DNA of 39,124 nucleotides from contig JAFAYA010000074.1 of assembly GCA_019240635.1 (NCBI GenBank), positions 1-39,124 on the forward strand, read 5' to 3'. The notes beneath the pieces are model-generated. The model did no database searches, was not told the DNA's origin, and saw only the letters and a list, made by a program, of their open reading frames with translations. This DNA comes from Acidisphaera sp. GTDB taxonomy: Bacteria; Pseudomonadota; Alphaproteobacteria; Acetobacterales; Acetobacteraceae. A program made the translations under genes and the position numbers. Shown here in pieces: positions 1-7,354 of this stretch (its first letter is position 1; each line of letters begins with the position of its first letter).

Positions 1-13
1 GCAACGCGTGTAA

Positions 14-1198
14 TCACCCCGCCGGGATCAACTTAACCTTGCGGCCAGCAACCCCAAGCGCCACCCTCCCCTGCTGCAACGCCAGCGCGTCCTCGCCGAA
101 CACCACGCGACGCCAGCCGTGCAAGGCCGGAACGTCTGGAACGTCGCCGGCTGCCAAGCGGTCGATATCCTCCGAGGAGGCAACCAGCCGCGCCGCCACA
201 TGGTGTTCCTCGCATTTGGCTGCGAGCAGCACCTTCAGCAGCGAGACCAGCGCCGGCGAGGGTCGCCCTCCGTCGCGCGTCGCCGGTGCCGGCGGAAGGG
301 CGGACTCCGGCAACGCCTTGGCCGCGGCGATCGCGGCCAGCAGCGAGGCGCCGGTACGGCCGTCGGCGAACCCGCGGGTGACGCCGCGCGCCCGGGCGAG
401 CTGCTCGGCGGTGTCCGGCGCGATCGCGGCGATCTCCAGCAGCGCCTCGTCCTTCAGCAGCCGCTGGCGTGGAATGTTGATGCGCTGCGCCTCGCGCTCG
501 CGCCAGGCGGCGATGGCGCGCAGCAGGCCGAGCAGACGACGATTGGAAGTCCGCGAGCGCAAGCGTTCCCACATCGCCTCGGGGTCCGGGCGGTAGGTGC
601 CGGGGTCGGCGAGCTCGGCCATCTCCTCGGCGACCCAGTCCATCCGGCCGTCGCGCTCCAGCCGCTCGCCCAGCCGCTGATAGACCTGGCGCAGCCAGGT
701 CACGTCGGCCGCGGCGTAGGCGATCTGCGCCGGCGACAGCGGCCGGGCCGACCAGTCGGAGAACCGGTGCGCCTTGTCGATATGCCCGCCGGCCAATGCC
801 GCGACCAGCGCGTCGTAGCCGACCTGGTCGCCGAAGCCCGCCACCATCGCCGCGACCTGGGTGTCGAACAGCGGCCGCGGCACGTCGCCGAATTTCAGCA
901 CGAAAATCTCGATATCCTGGCGCGCCGCGTGGAAGACCTTCAGCACCGCGGGGTCGGCCAGAAGGGCGCCGAGCGGGGCGAGGTCGATGCCCGGCGCCTC
1001 GGCGTCCACCACCACCACCTCCGCGGCGCCGGCGAGCTGCACGACGCAAAGCTGCGGCCAGTAGGTGCGCTCGCGCATGAACTCGGTATCGATGGTGACG
1101 AACGCCTCGCGGCGCAGCCGCTGGCAGGCTTCGTCGAGCTGTTCCGTTCGGGTAACAAGGAAAGGGGCCGGGAACTCGGCCCGGGGTTGGCGGGACAT
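14..1198 (-). CDS. rnd: Ribonuclease D
   Basis: This is a 3'-to-5' exoribonuclease that trims tRNA precursors and other small RNAs in the cytoplasm. The DEDD-family exonuclease motifs are visible: Exo I as D37-x-E39, Exo II as H90 with D95, and Exo III as Y161-x3-D165. The family pattern RFSDWSARPL precedes Exo III. An HRDC helical RNA-binding domain follows at about residues 215-290 (NRRLLGLLRAIAAWRE onward). I chose the ATG at 1198, giving MSRQPRAEF and 394 aa, because the open frame further upstream is only the antisense of corA. The length fits the family. The gene is divergent from corA, with 57 bases between them. Confidence 0.93.
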   Translation of the reverse strand: MSRQPRAEFPAPFLVTRTEQLDEACQRLRREAFVTIDTEFMRERTYWPQLCVVQLAGAAEVVVVDAEAPGIDLAPLGALLADPAVLKVFHAARQDIEIFVLKFGDVPRPLFDTQVAAMVAGFGDQVGYDALVAALAGGHIDKAHRFSDWSARPLSPAQIAYAAADVTWLRQVYQRLGERLERDGRMDWVAEEMAELADPGTYRPDPEAMWERLRSRTSNRRLLGLLRAIAAWREREAQRINIPRQRLLKDEALLEIAAIAPDTAEQLARARGVTRGFADGRTGASLLAAIAAAKALPESALPPAPATRDGGRPSPALVSLLKVLLAAKCEEHHVAARLVASSEDIDRLAAGDVPDVPALHGWRRVVFGEDALALQQGRVALGVAGRKVKLIPAG

Positions 1199-1804
1199 GC
1201 CGTGCCTTGTACACGCGGCGAAGCCGGCTTTGAAGGCAGTCGGAACGGAGGGGATGTGCTGGCCGTCCACCCCGAGCACCCCGAGCAGGCGACCGACGCG
1301 CTGCATCCAGGCGCGGTCTGGATCGACCTTTTTCAGGCCAGCGAGGCCGACCGGGCGCTGGTGACCGAGGTGACCGGCCTGAAAATCCCCACCCAGGCCG
1401 AATTGAGCGAGATCGAAACCTCGAGCCGGCTGCAGTCGCGCCACGGCGTGATCACCATGAGCCTGCCTATCGTCATGCGCGGCCCCGATGGCCCGCCGCA
1501 GACCACGCCGGTGGGATTCGTGCTGACGCGCGAGCGCCTGGTCACCGTGCGCTACGCGCCGCTCGCGGTGTTCGACGCGGTGCGGCGCGAGGTCGCGCCG
1601 GAGCAGAGCGCGGCCGCGGTGTTCGTCGCATTGTGCGAAGGCATCGTCGATCGTGTCGCCGACGTGCTGGAGCGGCTCGGCGGCGAGCTGGACCGTGTCT
1701 CCCAGACCATCTTTCATGATCCGGCGGAGCTGGTGCGTCGTCCCGCGAGGGCGGATGCGCGGCTGCGGCGGATCCTGCGCGAAGTGGGCCGCACCGGCGA
1801 GCTA

Positions 1805-1854
1805 GTGGTCCGATCGCTGCAGTCGGTCCCCGACTGCAGCGTGAATCGGCCCAC
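1805..1854. repeat. Hairpin 1 of the corA element
   Basis: Bases 1815-1826 (CGCTGCAGTCGG) pair perfectly with 1830-1841 across a 3-base loop. Bases 1810-1814 (CCGAT) pair with 1845-1849 around a 3-base TGA bulge. GTGG at 1805-1808 pairs with CCAC at 1851-1854. That gives 21 base pairs in 50 nt. Confidence 0.85.
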
Positions 1855-1868
1855 AAGCAGACTCTCTG

Positions 1869-1951
1869 GTGGTGCGATTCACGATGCAGATGGCGCACCG
1901 GCCGATGGTCGGACCCGCGATACGGGGAGCCACCTGCATCGATCGCACCAC
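1869..1951. repeat. Hairpin 2 of the corA element
   Basis: GTGGTGCGAT (1869-1878) pairs perfectly with ATCGCACCAC (1942-1951). After a 3-base TCA bulge, CGATGCAGATGGC (1882-1894) pairs with 1929-1941 with one mismatch. The loop of about 34 bases contains a smaller CCGA/TCGG hairpin. The arms are diverged copies of the arms of hairpin 1. Confidence 0.85.
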
Positions 1952-2433
1952 TAGCGTCGCGGCTGCGCGAGGCGCTGCTCGGCCTCGGCCGCATGGTGCC
2001 CTACGTCGCCAACGCCACGGCGGACTGGCTCCCCGCCGAGCTGAAGCCGCGGCTGGAGACCTTGCAGCGCGATGTCGCCTCGCTGAACGACTACGACACC
2101 TCGCTGAGCGAGAAGGTGCAGTTCCTGCTCGATGCGACGCTCGGCTTCATCAACATCGAGCAGAACGTCATCATCAAGGTGCTGACGATCGTCTCGGTGG
2201 TCGGCATCCCGCCGACCCTGGTCGCCAGCATCTACGGCATGAATTTCAAGAACATGCCGGAGCTGCAATGGGACTGGGGATACGAGAACGGGCTCGGCGT
2301 GATCGCGCTCAGCGGCCTCGGCACCTTGCTGTGGTTCAAGCTGCGCGGCTGGCTGTGACGGAGCACGCCGGGGTTCCTTGACTTCCCGCAAGGCGGATGG
2401 TGTCTGGCCCCGCTCTGTCCGGGATGATCCGCC

Positions 2434-4221
2434 ATGCACGCCTACCGCAGCCACAGCTGCGGCGCGCTTCGCGCCGCCGACGCCGGGACCGAGGCCCGGC
2501 TCTCCGGCTGGGTGCACAGCAAGCGCGACCACGGCGGCCTGCTGTTCATCGACCTGCGCGACCATTACGGCCTGACGCAGATCGTGTTCGCCGCCGGCAC
2601 GCCGGTGTTCGAGCAAGCCGACCGGGTGCGCGTGGAAAGCGTGGTCACGGTCACTGGCCACGTCGTGCGGCGCGAGCCCGGTACGGTGAACGAAAAGCTG
2701 CCCACGGGCGAGGTGGAGCTCCGTGCGGCCGCGCTCGAAGTGCAGTCGGCGGCGGAGGTGCTGCCGATCCAGGTCGCCGGCACCGAACAGTTCCCGGAGG
2801 AGCTGCGGTTGAAATACCGGTTCATCGACCTGAGGCGCGAGCGGCTGCAGCGCAACATGACGCTGCGCGCCGGCGTGATCGCCAGCATCCGCCGACGCAT
2901 GATCGCCCAGGGTTTCACGGAGTTCCAGACGCCGATCCTGACGGCGTCGAGCCCGGAAGGCGCCCGCGACTTTCTCGTGCCGGCACGGCTGCATCCCGGA
3001 AAATTCTATGCCCTGCCGCAGGCGCCGCAGCAGTTCAAGCAGCTCTGCATGATCGCCGGCTTCGATCGCTATTTCCAGATCGCGCCGTGCTTTCGCGACG
3101 AGGCCAGCCGGGCGGACCGCTCGCCCGGCGAATTCTATCAGCTCGACTTCGAGATGAGTTTCGTGACCCAGGAGGACGTGTTCGCGACGCTCGAACCCGT
3201 GATCTCCGGCGTATTCGAGGAGTTTGCCGAGGGCCGCGCGGTCGGCGCGCCGCCCTATCCGCGCATCCCCTATGACCGCGCATTGCTGGAATACGGGTCG
3301 GACAAGCCGGATTTGCGCAATCCCCTGAAAATCACGGATGTGACTGCGCAGTATGCGGGCTCCGGCTTCGGCCTGTTCGCCCGTATCGCCGCGTCCGGCG
3401 GCACCGTTCGGGCGATTCCCGCACCGGGTGCCGCGTCCCAACCGCGCTCGTTCTTCGACAAGCTGAACGACTGGGCGCGCGAGGAAGGCGCGGGCGGCCT
3501 CGGCTACATCGTCTTCGAGGGGGAAGGCGCGCGCGGGCCGATCGCCCGCAACCTGGAAGCCGATCGAACGGCGGCGATCCGTGCTGCCTGCGGTCTCGGC
3601 GCCGGCGATGCCGTGTTCTTCGCCGCCGGCAAGCGGGATGAGGCGCAAAAATTCTCCGGCGCCGTGCGCAACCGCATCGCCGAGGAGCTAAACCTCGCCG
3701 AGCGCAACGCCTTCCGCTTCTGCTGGATCACCGACTTTCCGATGTACGAGCTGAACGAGGAAACCCAGCAAATCGACTTCAGCCATAACCCGTTCAGCAT
3801 GCCGCAGGGCGGCATGGACGCGCTGAACACAAAGAACCCGCTCGAGATAAAGGCGTTTCAGTACGACATCGTCTGCAACGGCGTCGAACTCTCCTCCGGC
3901 GCCATCCGCAACCATCGCCCGGACATCATGATCCGCGCGTTCGAGCTCGCCGGCTACACGGAGGCCGAGGTGGAGGCGCGGTTCGGCGGCATGCTGAACG
4001 CGTTCCGCTACGGCGCACCGCCGCATGGCGGCTCAGCGCCGGGCATCGACCGCATCGTCATGCTGCTGGCCGAAGAACCCAACATCCGCGAAGTGATTCT
4101 CTTCCCGCTGAACCAGCAGGGCGAGGACCTGATGATGGGCGCCCCGGCCGAGGTGCCGCCCGCGCGGCTGAAGGAACTCCACTTGAAACTCGACCTCCCG
4201 CCGAAGCCACGGCGGGAGTAG
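2434..4221 (+). CDS. aspS: Aspartyl-tRNA synthetase
   Basis: This enzyme charges tRNA-Asp with aspartate and is a class II synthetase. It is 595 aa, the normal bacterial length. An N-terminal OB-fold anticodon-binding domain (about 1-110) starts [16 protein letters not shown]. The catalytic domain contains [19 protein letters not shown] and [20 protein letters not shown] (motif 2). The bacterial GAD insertion lies at about 285-420. Motif 3 is [11 protein letters not shown] near the C terminus. Motif 2 reads FRDEAS where I recall FRDEDA-type sequences in relatives. The RDHGG loop in the OB fold carries a His of the kind associated with non-discriminating AspRS, which also makes Asp-tRNA-Asn; that is an inference. 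The gene begins 75 bases after corA. Confidence 0.96.
   Translation: MHAYRSHSCGALRAADAGTEARLSGWVHSKRDHGGLLFIDLRDHYGLTQIVFAAGTPVFEQADRVRVESVVTVTGHVVRREPGTVNEKLPTGEVELRAAALEVQSAAEVLPIQVAGTEQFPEELRLKYRFIDLRRERLQRNMTLRAGVIASIRRRMIAQGFTEFQTPILTASSPEGARDFLVPARLHPGKFYALPQAPQQFKQLCMIAGFDRYFQIAPCFRDEASRADRSPGEFYQLDFEMSFVTQEDVFATLEPVISGVFEEFAEGRAVGAPPYPRIPYDRALLEYGSDKPDLRNPLKITDVTAQYAGSGFGLFARIAASGGTVRAIPAPGAASQPRSFFDKLNDWAREEGAGGLGYIVFEGEGARGPIARNLEADRTAAIRAACGLGAGDAVFFAAGKRDEAQKFSGAVRNRIAEELNLAERNAFRFCWITDFPMYELNEETQQIDFSHNPFSMPQGGMDALNTKNPLEIKAFQYDIVCNGVELSSGAIRNHRPDIMIRAFELAGYTEAEVEARFGGMLNAFRYGAPPHGGSAPGIDRIVMLLAEEPNIREVILFPLNQQGEDLMMGAPAEVPPARLKELHLKLDLPPKPRRE
4195..4218 (+). terminator. Hairpin over the end of aspS, possible terminator
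   Basis: CTCCCGCC (4195-4202) and GGCGGGAG (4211-4218) form a perfect 8-bp stem with an 8-base loop. It ends one base before the TAG stop codon of aspS. No T-tract follows, so intrinsic termination is uncertain. Confidence 0.35.
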
Positions 4222-4236
4222 AGTCGGCGGGGTGAC

Positions 4237-4389
4237 TTGATCGGCTTCGCCTTGGCGTACCAATCCGAACGGGATGTCGTTCCAGTCGGGATCACCGGCA
4301 ACGACTGGGGTCCGGAAGTCGGCCGCGAAGCGTTCGGCGAATCAGAGCCGGGCGTGTGCCAGGCGCCCGACCCGTCCGCGCCAAGCTGA
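4237..4389 (+). other. Short open frame of unknown status between aspS and eipB
   Basis: The 261-base gap between aspS and eipB holds one stretch that reads as protein-like on the plus strand. It begins IGFALAYQSERDVVPVGITG, runs 50 codons from a TTG, and stops at 4389. The composition looks less arginine-rich than typical shadow frames here, so it may be a remnant of a larger gene. There is no convincing start or ribosome-binding site, and I do not recognise the family. The bases after 4389 up to the eipB ribosome-binding site show nothing clear. Confidence 0.15.
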
Positions 4390-4482
4390 ACACCTTCATC
4401 ACGATCTGATGCCCTCGGTTGCGGCTGGCGCCGTCGCCTCACCCGGCCTATGTCAGCGCCATCCCCGAACCGGAGTGTCCCA

Positions 4483-5304
4483 ATGCGCCGTCTGGCCGCC
4501 CTGGCCATCCTCCTCCTCGCCGGCGCTGCCGAGGCCGCCCCTCTGCCCACCGCCGCGGAGCCGTCCGTCGTCGCGCCACCCGGAAGCACCCCGCTCGCCG
4601 CCCACCGCGCGCTGTACCAGCTCACCCTCGACTCCGCCCGTGGCGACGTCGTCGCGGCCAGCGGCACGATGCGCTACGAAGTGCTGGATGCCTGCGACGG
4701 CTGGGCCGTGCAGCAGCGGCTGGACATGACGATCAGCAACCGCGACGGCCAGGATATCCAGATGATCTCCGACTACACGACGTGGGAGGCCAAGAACGGC
4801 GCGAAGCTGCGCTTCCGTATGCGCCAGACGACGGATACCGCCGTCACCCTGCAGACCGAGGGCGAGGCGAGCATCGACCGGCCGGGCGGGCCCGGGGAGG
4901 TCCACTACACCGCGCCGCAGGAGGGCACCAAACAGCTTCCGCCGGGCACGCTGTTCCCGATGGCGCATACCGAGCACATCCTGCAGGCGGCAGCGGAGGG
5001 AAAGAAGTTTCTCGCCCTGCCGCTGTTCGACGGCACGACGGACACCGGGGCGGACGACACCTTCGTCGTCATCACGAGCTGGAACAAGCCGGAGCCCTAC
5101 CGCTTCCCCGATCTGTCGAACCTGCCGAGCGGCCGGGTGCACGTGTCGTTCTTCGAGCACGACGCGAAGCATCAGGTGCCGGACTACCAGGTGGGCCAAC
5201 GCTACTGGTCGAACGGAGTGGCCGACGATCTGCAGATGGATTTCGGCGACTTCGTGATGGACGGCAAGCTGTCGGAGTTCAGGCTGCAGCCGCATGCTTG
5301 TTGA
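4483..5304 (+). CDS. eipB: EipB-like periplasmic cell-envelope integrity protein (DUF1849)
   Basis: This secreted protein of 273 aa belongs to the alphaproteobacterial EipB/DUF1849 family. EipB is a periplasmic beta-spiral protein needed for envelope integrity in Brucella. The signal peptide is clear: MRRLAALAILLLAGAAEA, with cleavage near residue 18-19. The start at 4483 is preceded by GGAG (4472-4475), seven bases away; an in-frame ATG at 4450 lacks this and would spoil the signal peptide. The mature protein has only two cysteines, C71 (DACDGW) and the last residue C273. These match the spacing of the conserved structural disulfide known in EipB. The role in envelope stability here is inferred from the family. 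Confidence 0.87.
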   Translation: MRRLAALAILLLAGAAEAAPLPTAAEPSVVAPPGSTPLAAHRALYQLTLDSARGDVVAASGTMRYEVLDACDGWAVQQRLDMTISNRDGQDIQMISDYTTWEAKNGAKLRFRMRQTTDTAVTLQTEGEASIDRPGGPGEVHYTAPQEGTKQLPPGTLFPMAHTEHILQAAAEGKKFLALPLFDGTTDTGADDTFVVITSWNKPEPYRFPDLSNLPSGRVHVSFFEHDAKHQVPDYQVGQRYWSNGVADDLQMDFGDFVMDGKLSEFRLQPHAC

Positions 5305-5310
5305 CGGAGT

Positions 5311-5338
5311 GATGCCCGGGACGTTGCCTGCCGGCATC
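5311..5338. terminator. Possible bidirectional terminator between eipB and dinB
   Basis: In the 45-base gap between two convergent genes, GATGCCCGG (5311-5319) can pair with CCGGCATC (5331-5338), giving about 8 bp with one bulged base. There is no T-tract. The assignment rests on position as much as on structure. Confidence 0.3.
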
Positions 5339-5349
5339 GGTGAGGCGCG

Positions 5350-6594
5350 TCAGGCGAGGCCGCGGCCGCGAGCGATGACGGCGTCGCCGTAACGCCGGCG
5401 CAGCGCGTCGACGGCGGATTGGGCGGCGGCGCGCCGTGGCGTCTGCGGGTCGGCAAGGTCACCGTGGTCAGCCAGCGCCGCCGCAAGCAGCGGGGACGCG
5501 CCGATGCCGATCAGTCGGTACGCGGTGCCGTCGGCCTCGCGCGCGAGCAGGCCGCGCGCCGCAGCGAACAGCAGCTCCGGCAGCAGCGTGGGTGCGGCCA
5601 GCCGCGCGGCACGGGTGCGGGTCGCGAAGCGGGCGGTCTTGAGCTTCAGCACCACGCCGCCGGCTGCCAGCGCCTGCTCGCGCAAGCGGCGGCCGAGCTT
5701 TTCACAGAGACGCCAGAGCTGGCGTTCCAGGTCGCGCGTCGCCGTGAGGTCGGTGTTGAAGGTCGTCTCGGCGCTGATCGACTTGGTGGGGTGATCGGGG
5801 GTGACCGGGCGATCGTCCTCGCCGCGGGCACGGCGGGCCAGGGCGGGGCCGTCCTCGCCAAGGCGGCGCCGCGCCGCGCTGTCGTCGAGCGCCTGCAGTT
5901 GGCCGAGCCGGAGGATGCCGCGGCCGGCCAGACGGCGGGCGAGTGCGGGGCCGACGCCGGGCAGCAGGCGGACCGGCTCGGGGGCGAGCAGGGCCGCCGC
6001 TTCCGCGCCGATCACCGCGAAGCCGCGCGGCTTGTCGCGGCCGGCGGCGATCTTGGCCAGCAGGCGGTTGCGCGCGAGGCCGATCGAGACCGTGACGCCG
6101 ACCTCCTGCTCCACCTGCCGCGCGAAACGGGCGAGCACCACGGCGGGGCAGGCGCCGTGCAGCGCCTCGGTGCCGGCGAGCTCGAGCACCGCCTCGTCGA
6201 TGGACAGCGGCTGCACCAGCGGCGTCAGGCGTTGCATCAGCGCGCGGATCTGCCGGGCGACCGCGGCGTAGCGGCGGAAATCCGGCGGCAGGACGACGGC
6301 GTCCGGACAGGCCTGCAGCGCCTTGAACATCGGCATGGCGCTGTACACGCCGTGCAGGCGCGCGACATAGCATGCGGCGGCGACCACGCCGCGCTTGCCG
6401 CCGCCGACCAGCACGGGGCGGGCGGCAAGCTCCGGACGGCGGCACTTCTCGACGCTCGCGAAGAAGGCGTCGCAGTCCACGTGGGCGACGGTCAGCGTAA
6501 GGAGTTCGGGGTGAGAGACAACGCGCGGCGAGCCACACTCCGGGCAGGCGGCCTGCTCGGTGAGGGTCGCGCAGTCCCGGCATAGACCAGCCAT
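5350..6594 (-). CDS. dinB: DNA polymerase IV (DinB) with N-terminal zinc ribbon
   Basis: This is a Y-family translesion polymerase that copies damaged templates with low fidelity. At 414 aa it is longer than the classic enzyme because of a short N-terminal zinc ribbon (C5-x2-C8 and C17-x2-C20), a form I associate with alphaproteobacterial DinB proteins. The palm domain starts after residue 35: HVDCDAFFASVE carries catalytic D40, with the steric-gate aromatic at 44-45, and SIDE gives D133 and E134. The helix-hairpin-helix thumb (LLPGVGPALARRLAG) is near 205-220, followed by the little-finger domain. I see no obvious C-terminal clamp-binding motif. SOS control was not checked; no operator is evident near the start. 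Confidence 0.93.
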   Translation of the reverse strand: MAGLCRDCATLTEQAACPECGSPRVVSHPELLTLTVAHVDCDAFFASVEKCRRPELAARPVLVGGGKRGVVAAACYVARLHGVYSAMPMFKALQACPDAVVLPPDFRRYAAVARQIRALMQRLTPLVQPLSIDEAVLELAGTEALHGACPAVVLARFARQVEQEVGVTVSIGLARNRLLAKIAAGRDKPRGFAVIGAEAAALLAPEPVRLLPGVGPALARRLAGRGILRLGQLQALDDSAARRRLGEDGPALARRARGEDDRPVTPDHPTKSISAETTFNTDLTATRDLERQLWRLCEKLGRRLREQALAAGGVVLKLKTARFATRTRAARLAAPTLLPELLFAAARGLLAREADGTAYRLIGIGASPLLAAALADHGDLADPQTPRRAAAQSAVDALRRRYGDAVIARGRGLA

Positions 6595-6656
6595 CGCCGG
6601 AGCATAGACCGCGCCGTCCTCGCTGGCATCAGCGAGGAGGTGGTCCGGATCGCCGG

Positions 6657-7244
6657 CTACAGCCTTCCAGCCGGCGGCGGTCCGGCGGCCGGCTCGATGC
6701 CCGCTGCGGTGCGCAGCACGGGGGCGACGCGCGTGGCCCCGGCCTGCCGCATTGCCTCCTCGGCCGGGCCTTGCTTGGCCGGGTCGCGCAGCAACACTGA
6801 AAGCACCAGTTCGCCGCGACCGGCTGCGGCCTCGCGATCGTCGTGCTGGACCTGGTCGGCGGCGCGGCTGGCCGTGTGGGCGAGTGCGGCGGCACCGGCG
6901 CCGATCGCCGCCGCGGCGCCGATCGCCACCGCCGCGGCCCCGCCGGTCGCGATGGTCAGCCCGGCCGCGGCCATCGCCCCGGCTGCTCCGGCCATGCTCG
7001 TCCCCATCGTCCGCATCTGCCGATCGTCCACTTCGGTGTGCGGATCCTCGGCCCCCAGCTCCGGCGTCGCTTCGGCGGGGTGCGGCGATGCCGCCGGAAG
7101 GCTCAGATCGGCGCGGTCGAAGCCCAGCAGGGTAAGGCGGGCGATCGCGTCCTGCAGCGAGGCGTCGCTCGGGAAGATGCCCTGCACCTCGCGAACCGAG
7201 TCGCTGATTGCCGGGCCGGCTTTCGGTGGCACGCTCTGGCTCAT
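6657..7244 (-). CDS. Glycine-zipper membrane protein of unknown function
   Basis: The product is 195 aa and I do not recognise a named family. The start MSQSVPPKA at 7244 has an AAGGA-type ribosome-binding site about 10 bases upstream. Residues 18-50 look like a small alpha/beta module (REVQGIFPSDASLQDAI ... LGFDRADLSLP), resembling modules found in general-stress-type proteins. A long Ala/Gly-rich hydrophobic region with GxxxG-like repeats follows at about 80-125 (GAAGAMAAAGLTIATGGAAA), suggesting membrane insertion. A polar tail then contains a possible second small domain (GELVLSVLLRD ... AGATRVAP). It lies downstream of no gene on its strand, 62 bases before dinB. A membrane stress role is only a guess. 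Confidence 0.65.
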   Translation of the reverse strand: MSQSVPPKAGPAISDSVREVQGIFPSDASLQDAIARLTLLGFDRADLSLPAASPHPAEATPELGAEDPHTEVDDRQMRTMGTSMAGAAGAMAAAGLTIATGGAAAVAIGAAAAIGAGAAALAHTASRAADQVQHDDREAAAGRGELVLSVLLRDPAKQGPAEEAMRQAGATRVAPVLRTAAGIEPAAGPPPAGRL

Positions 7245-7354
7245 CGTCCCATCCTTTCGCTCCGCTGCCCTCCGCCCGAGTGCACGCGTCGGTGATGCCA
7301 CGCCAACGTCAGGCCGGGGCCGCCGTTCCCCGGGCGGCGGGGTCACGGCCGGCG

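Larger units (their letters stand above)
1802..1954. mobile_element. MITE-like palindromic element in corA with CTAG duplication
   Basis: The insert is bounded by CTAG at 1802-1805 and CTAG at 1951-1954. Its ends are inverted repeats: CTAGTGGTCCGATCG on the left, and the complement of CTAGTGGTGCGATCG on the right, with one mismatch in 15. Removing 149 bp (the element plus one CTAG) exactly restores corA, so CTAG, or its central TA, behaves as a target-site duplication. The element encodes no protein and is almost entirely two hairpins, at 1805-1854 and 1869-1951. The palindromic CTAG target resembles the YTAR preference of some IS5-family elements, but a TA duplication (IS630-like) would look the same here. 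Mobilisation by an unlinked transposase is inferred. Confidence 0.85.
1256..2358 (+). pseudogene. corA: CorA magnesium/cobalt transporter gene, interrupted by a palindromic mini-element
   Basis: The N-terminal soluble domain begins at a GTG (1256, MLAVHPEHP) just after a GGAGGGG Shine-Dalgarno. It reads as normal CorA until about codon 183 (GRTGEL). A 149-bp insertion then shifts the frame, and translation ends at a TAG inside the insert (1952-1954). The C-terminal part resumes in another frame (about 1951-2358). It holds the long stalk helix and two membrane helices with the family signature YGMN (YGMNFKNMP). Joining base 1801 to base 1951 restores an uninterrupted frame of 317 codons (...GELASRLREALLGLGRMVPY...), which is the normal CorA length. 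The intact protein would be a pentameric inner-membrane Mg2+ channel. The N-terminal product lacks the membrane helices, so the gene is very likely inactive. Confidence 0.9.

Noticed and set aside
1199-1717. Extended N terminus of RNase D
   Set aside because: The extra residues overlap corA on the other strand and show no similarity to RNase D; MSRQPRAEF at 1198 is the sensible start.
1256-1954. A complete, novel 232-aa protein instead of a broken CorA
   Set aside because: Its last 51 codons come from the palindromic insert, and the missing CorA C-terminal half lies just downstream in another frame.
1993-2358. An independent 121-aa two-helix membrane protein
   Set aside because: It is the CorA stalk and GMN membrane part; the internal ATG has no good ribosome-binding site. 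Residual expression cannot be excluded.
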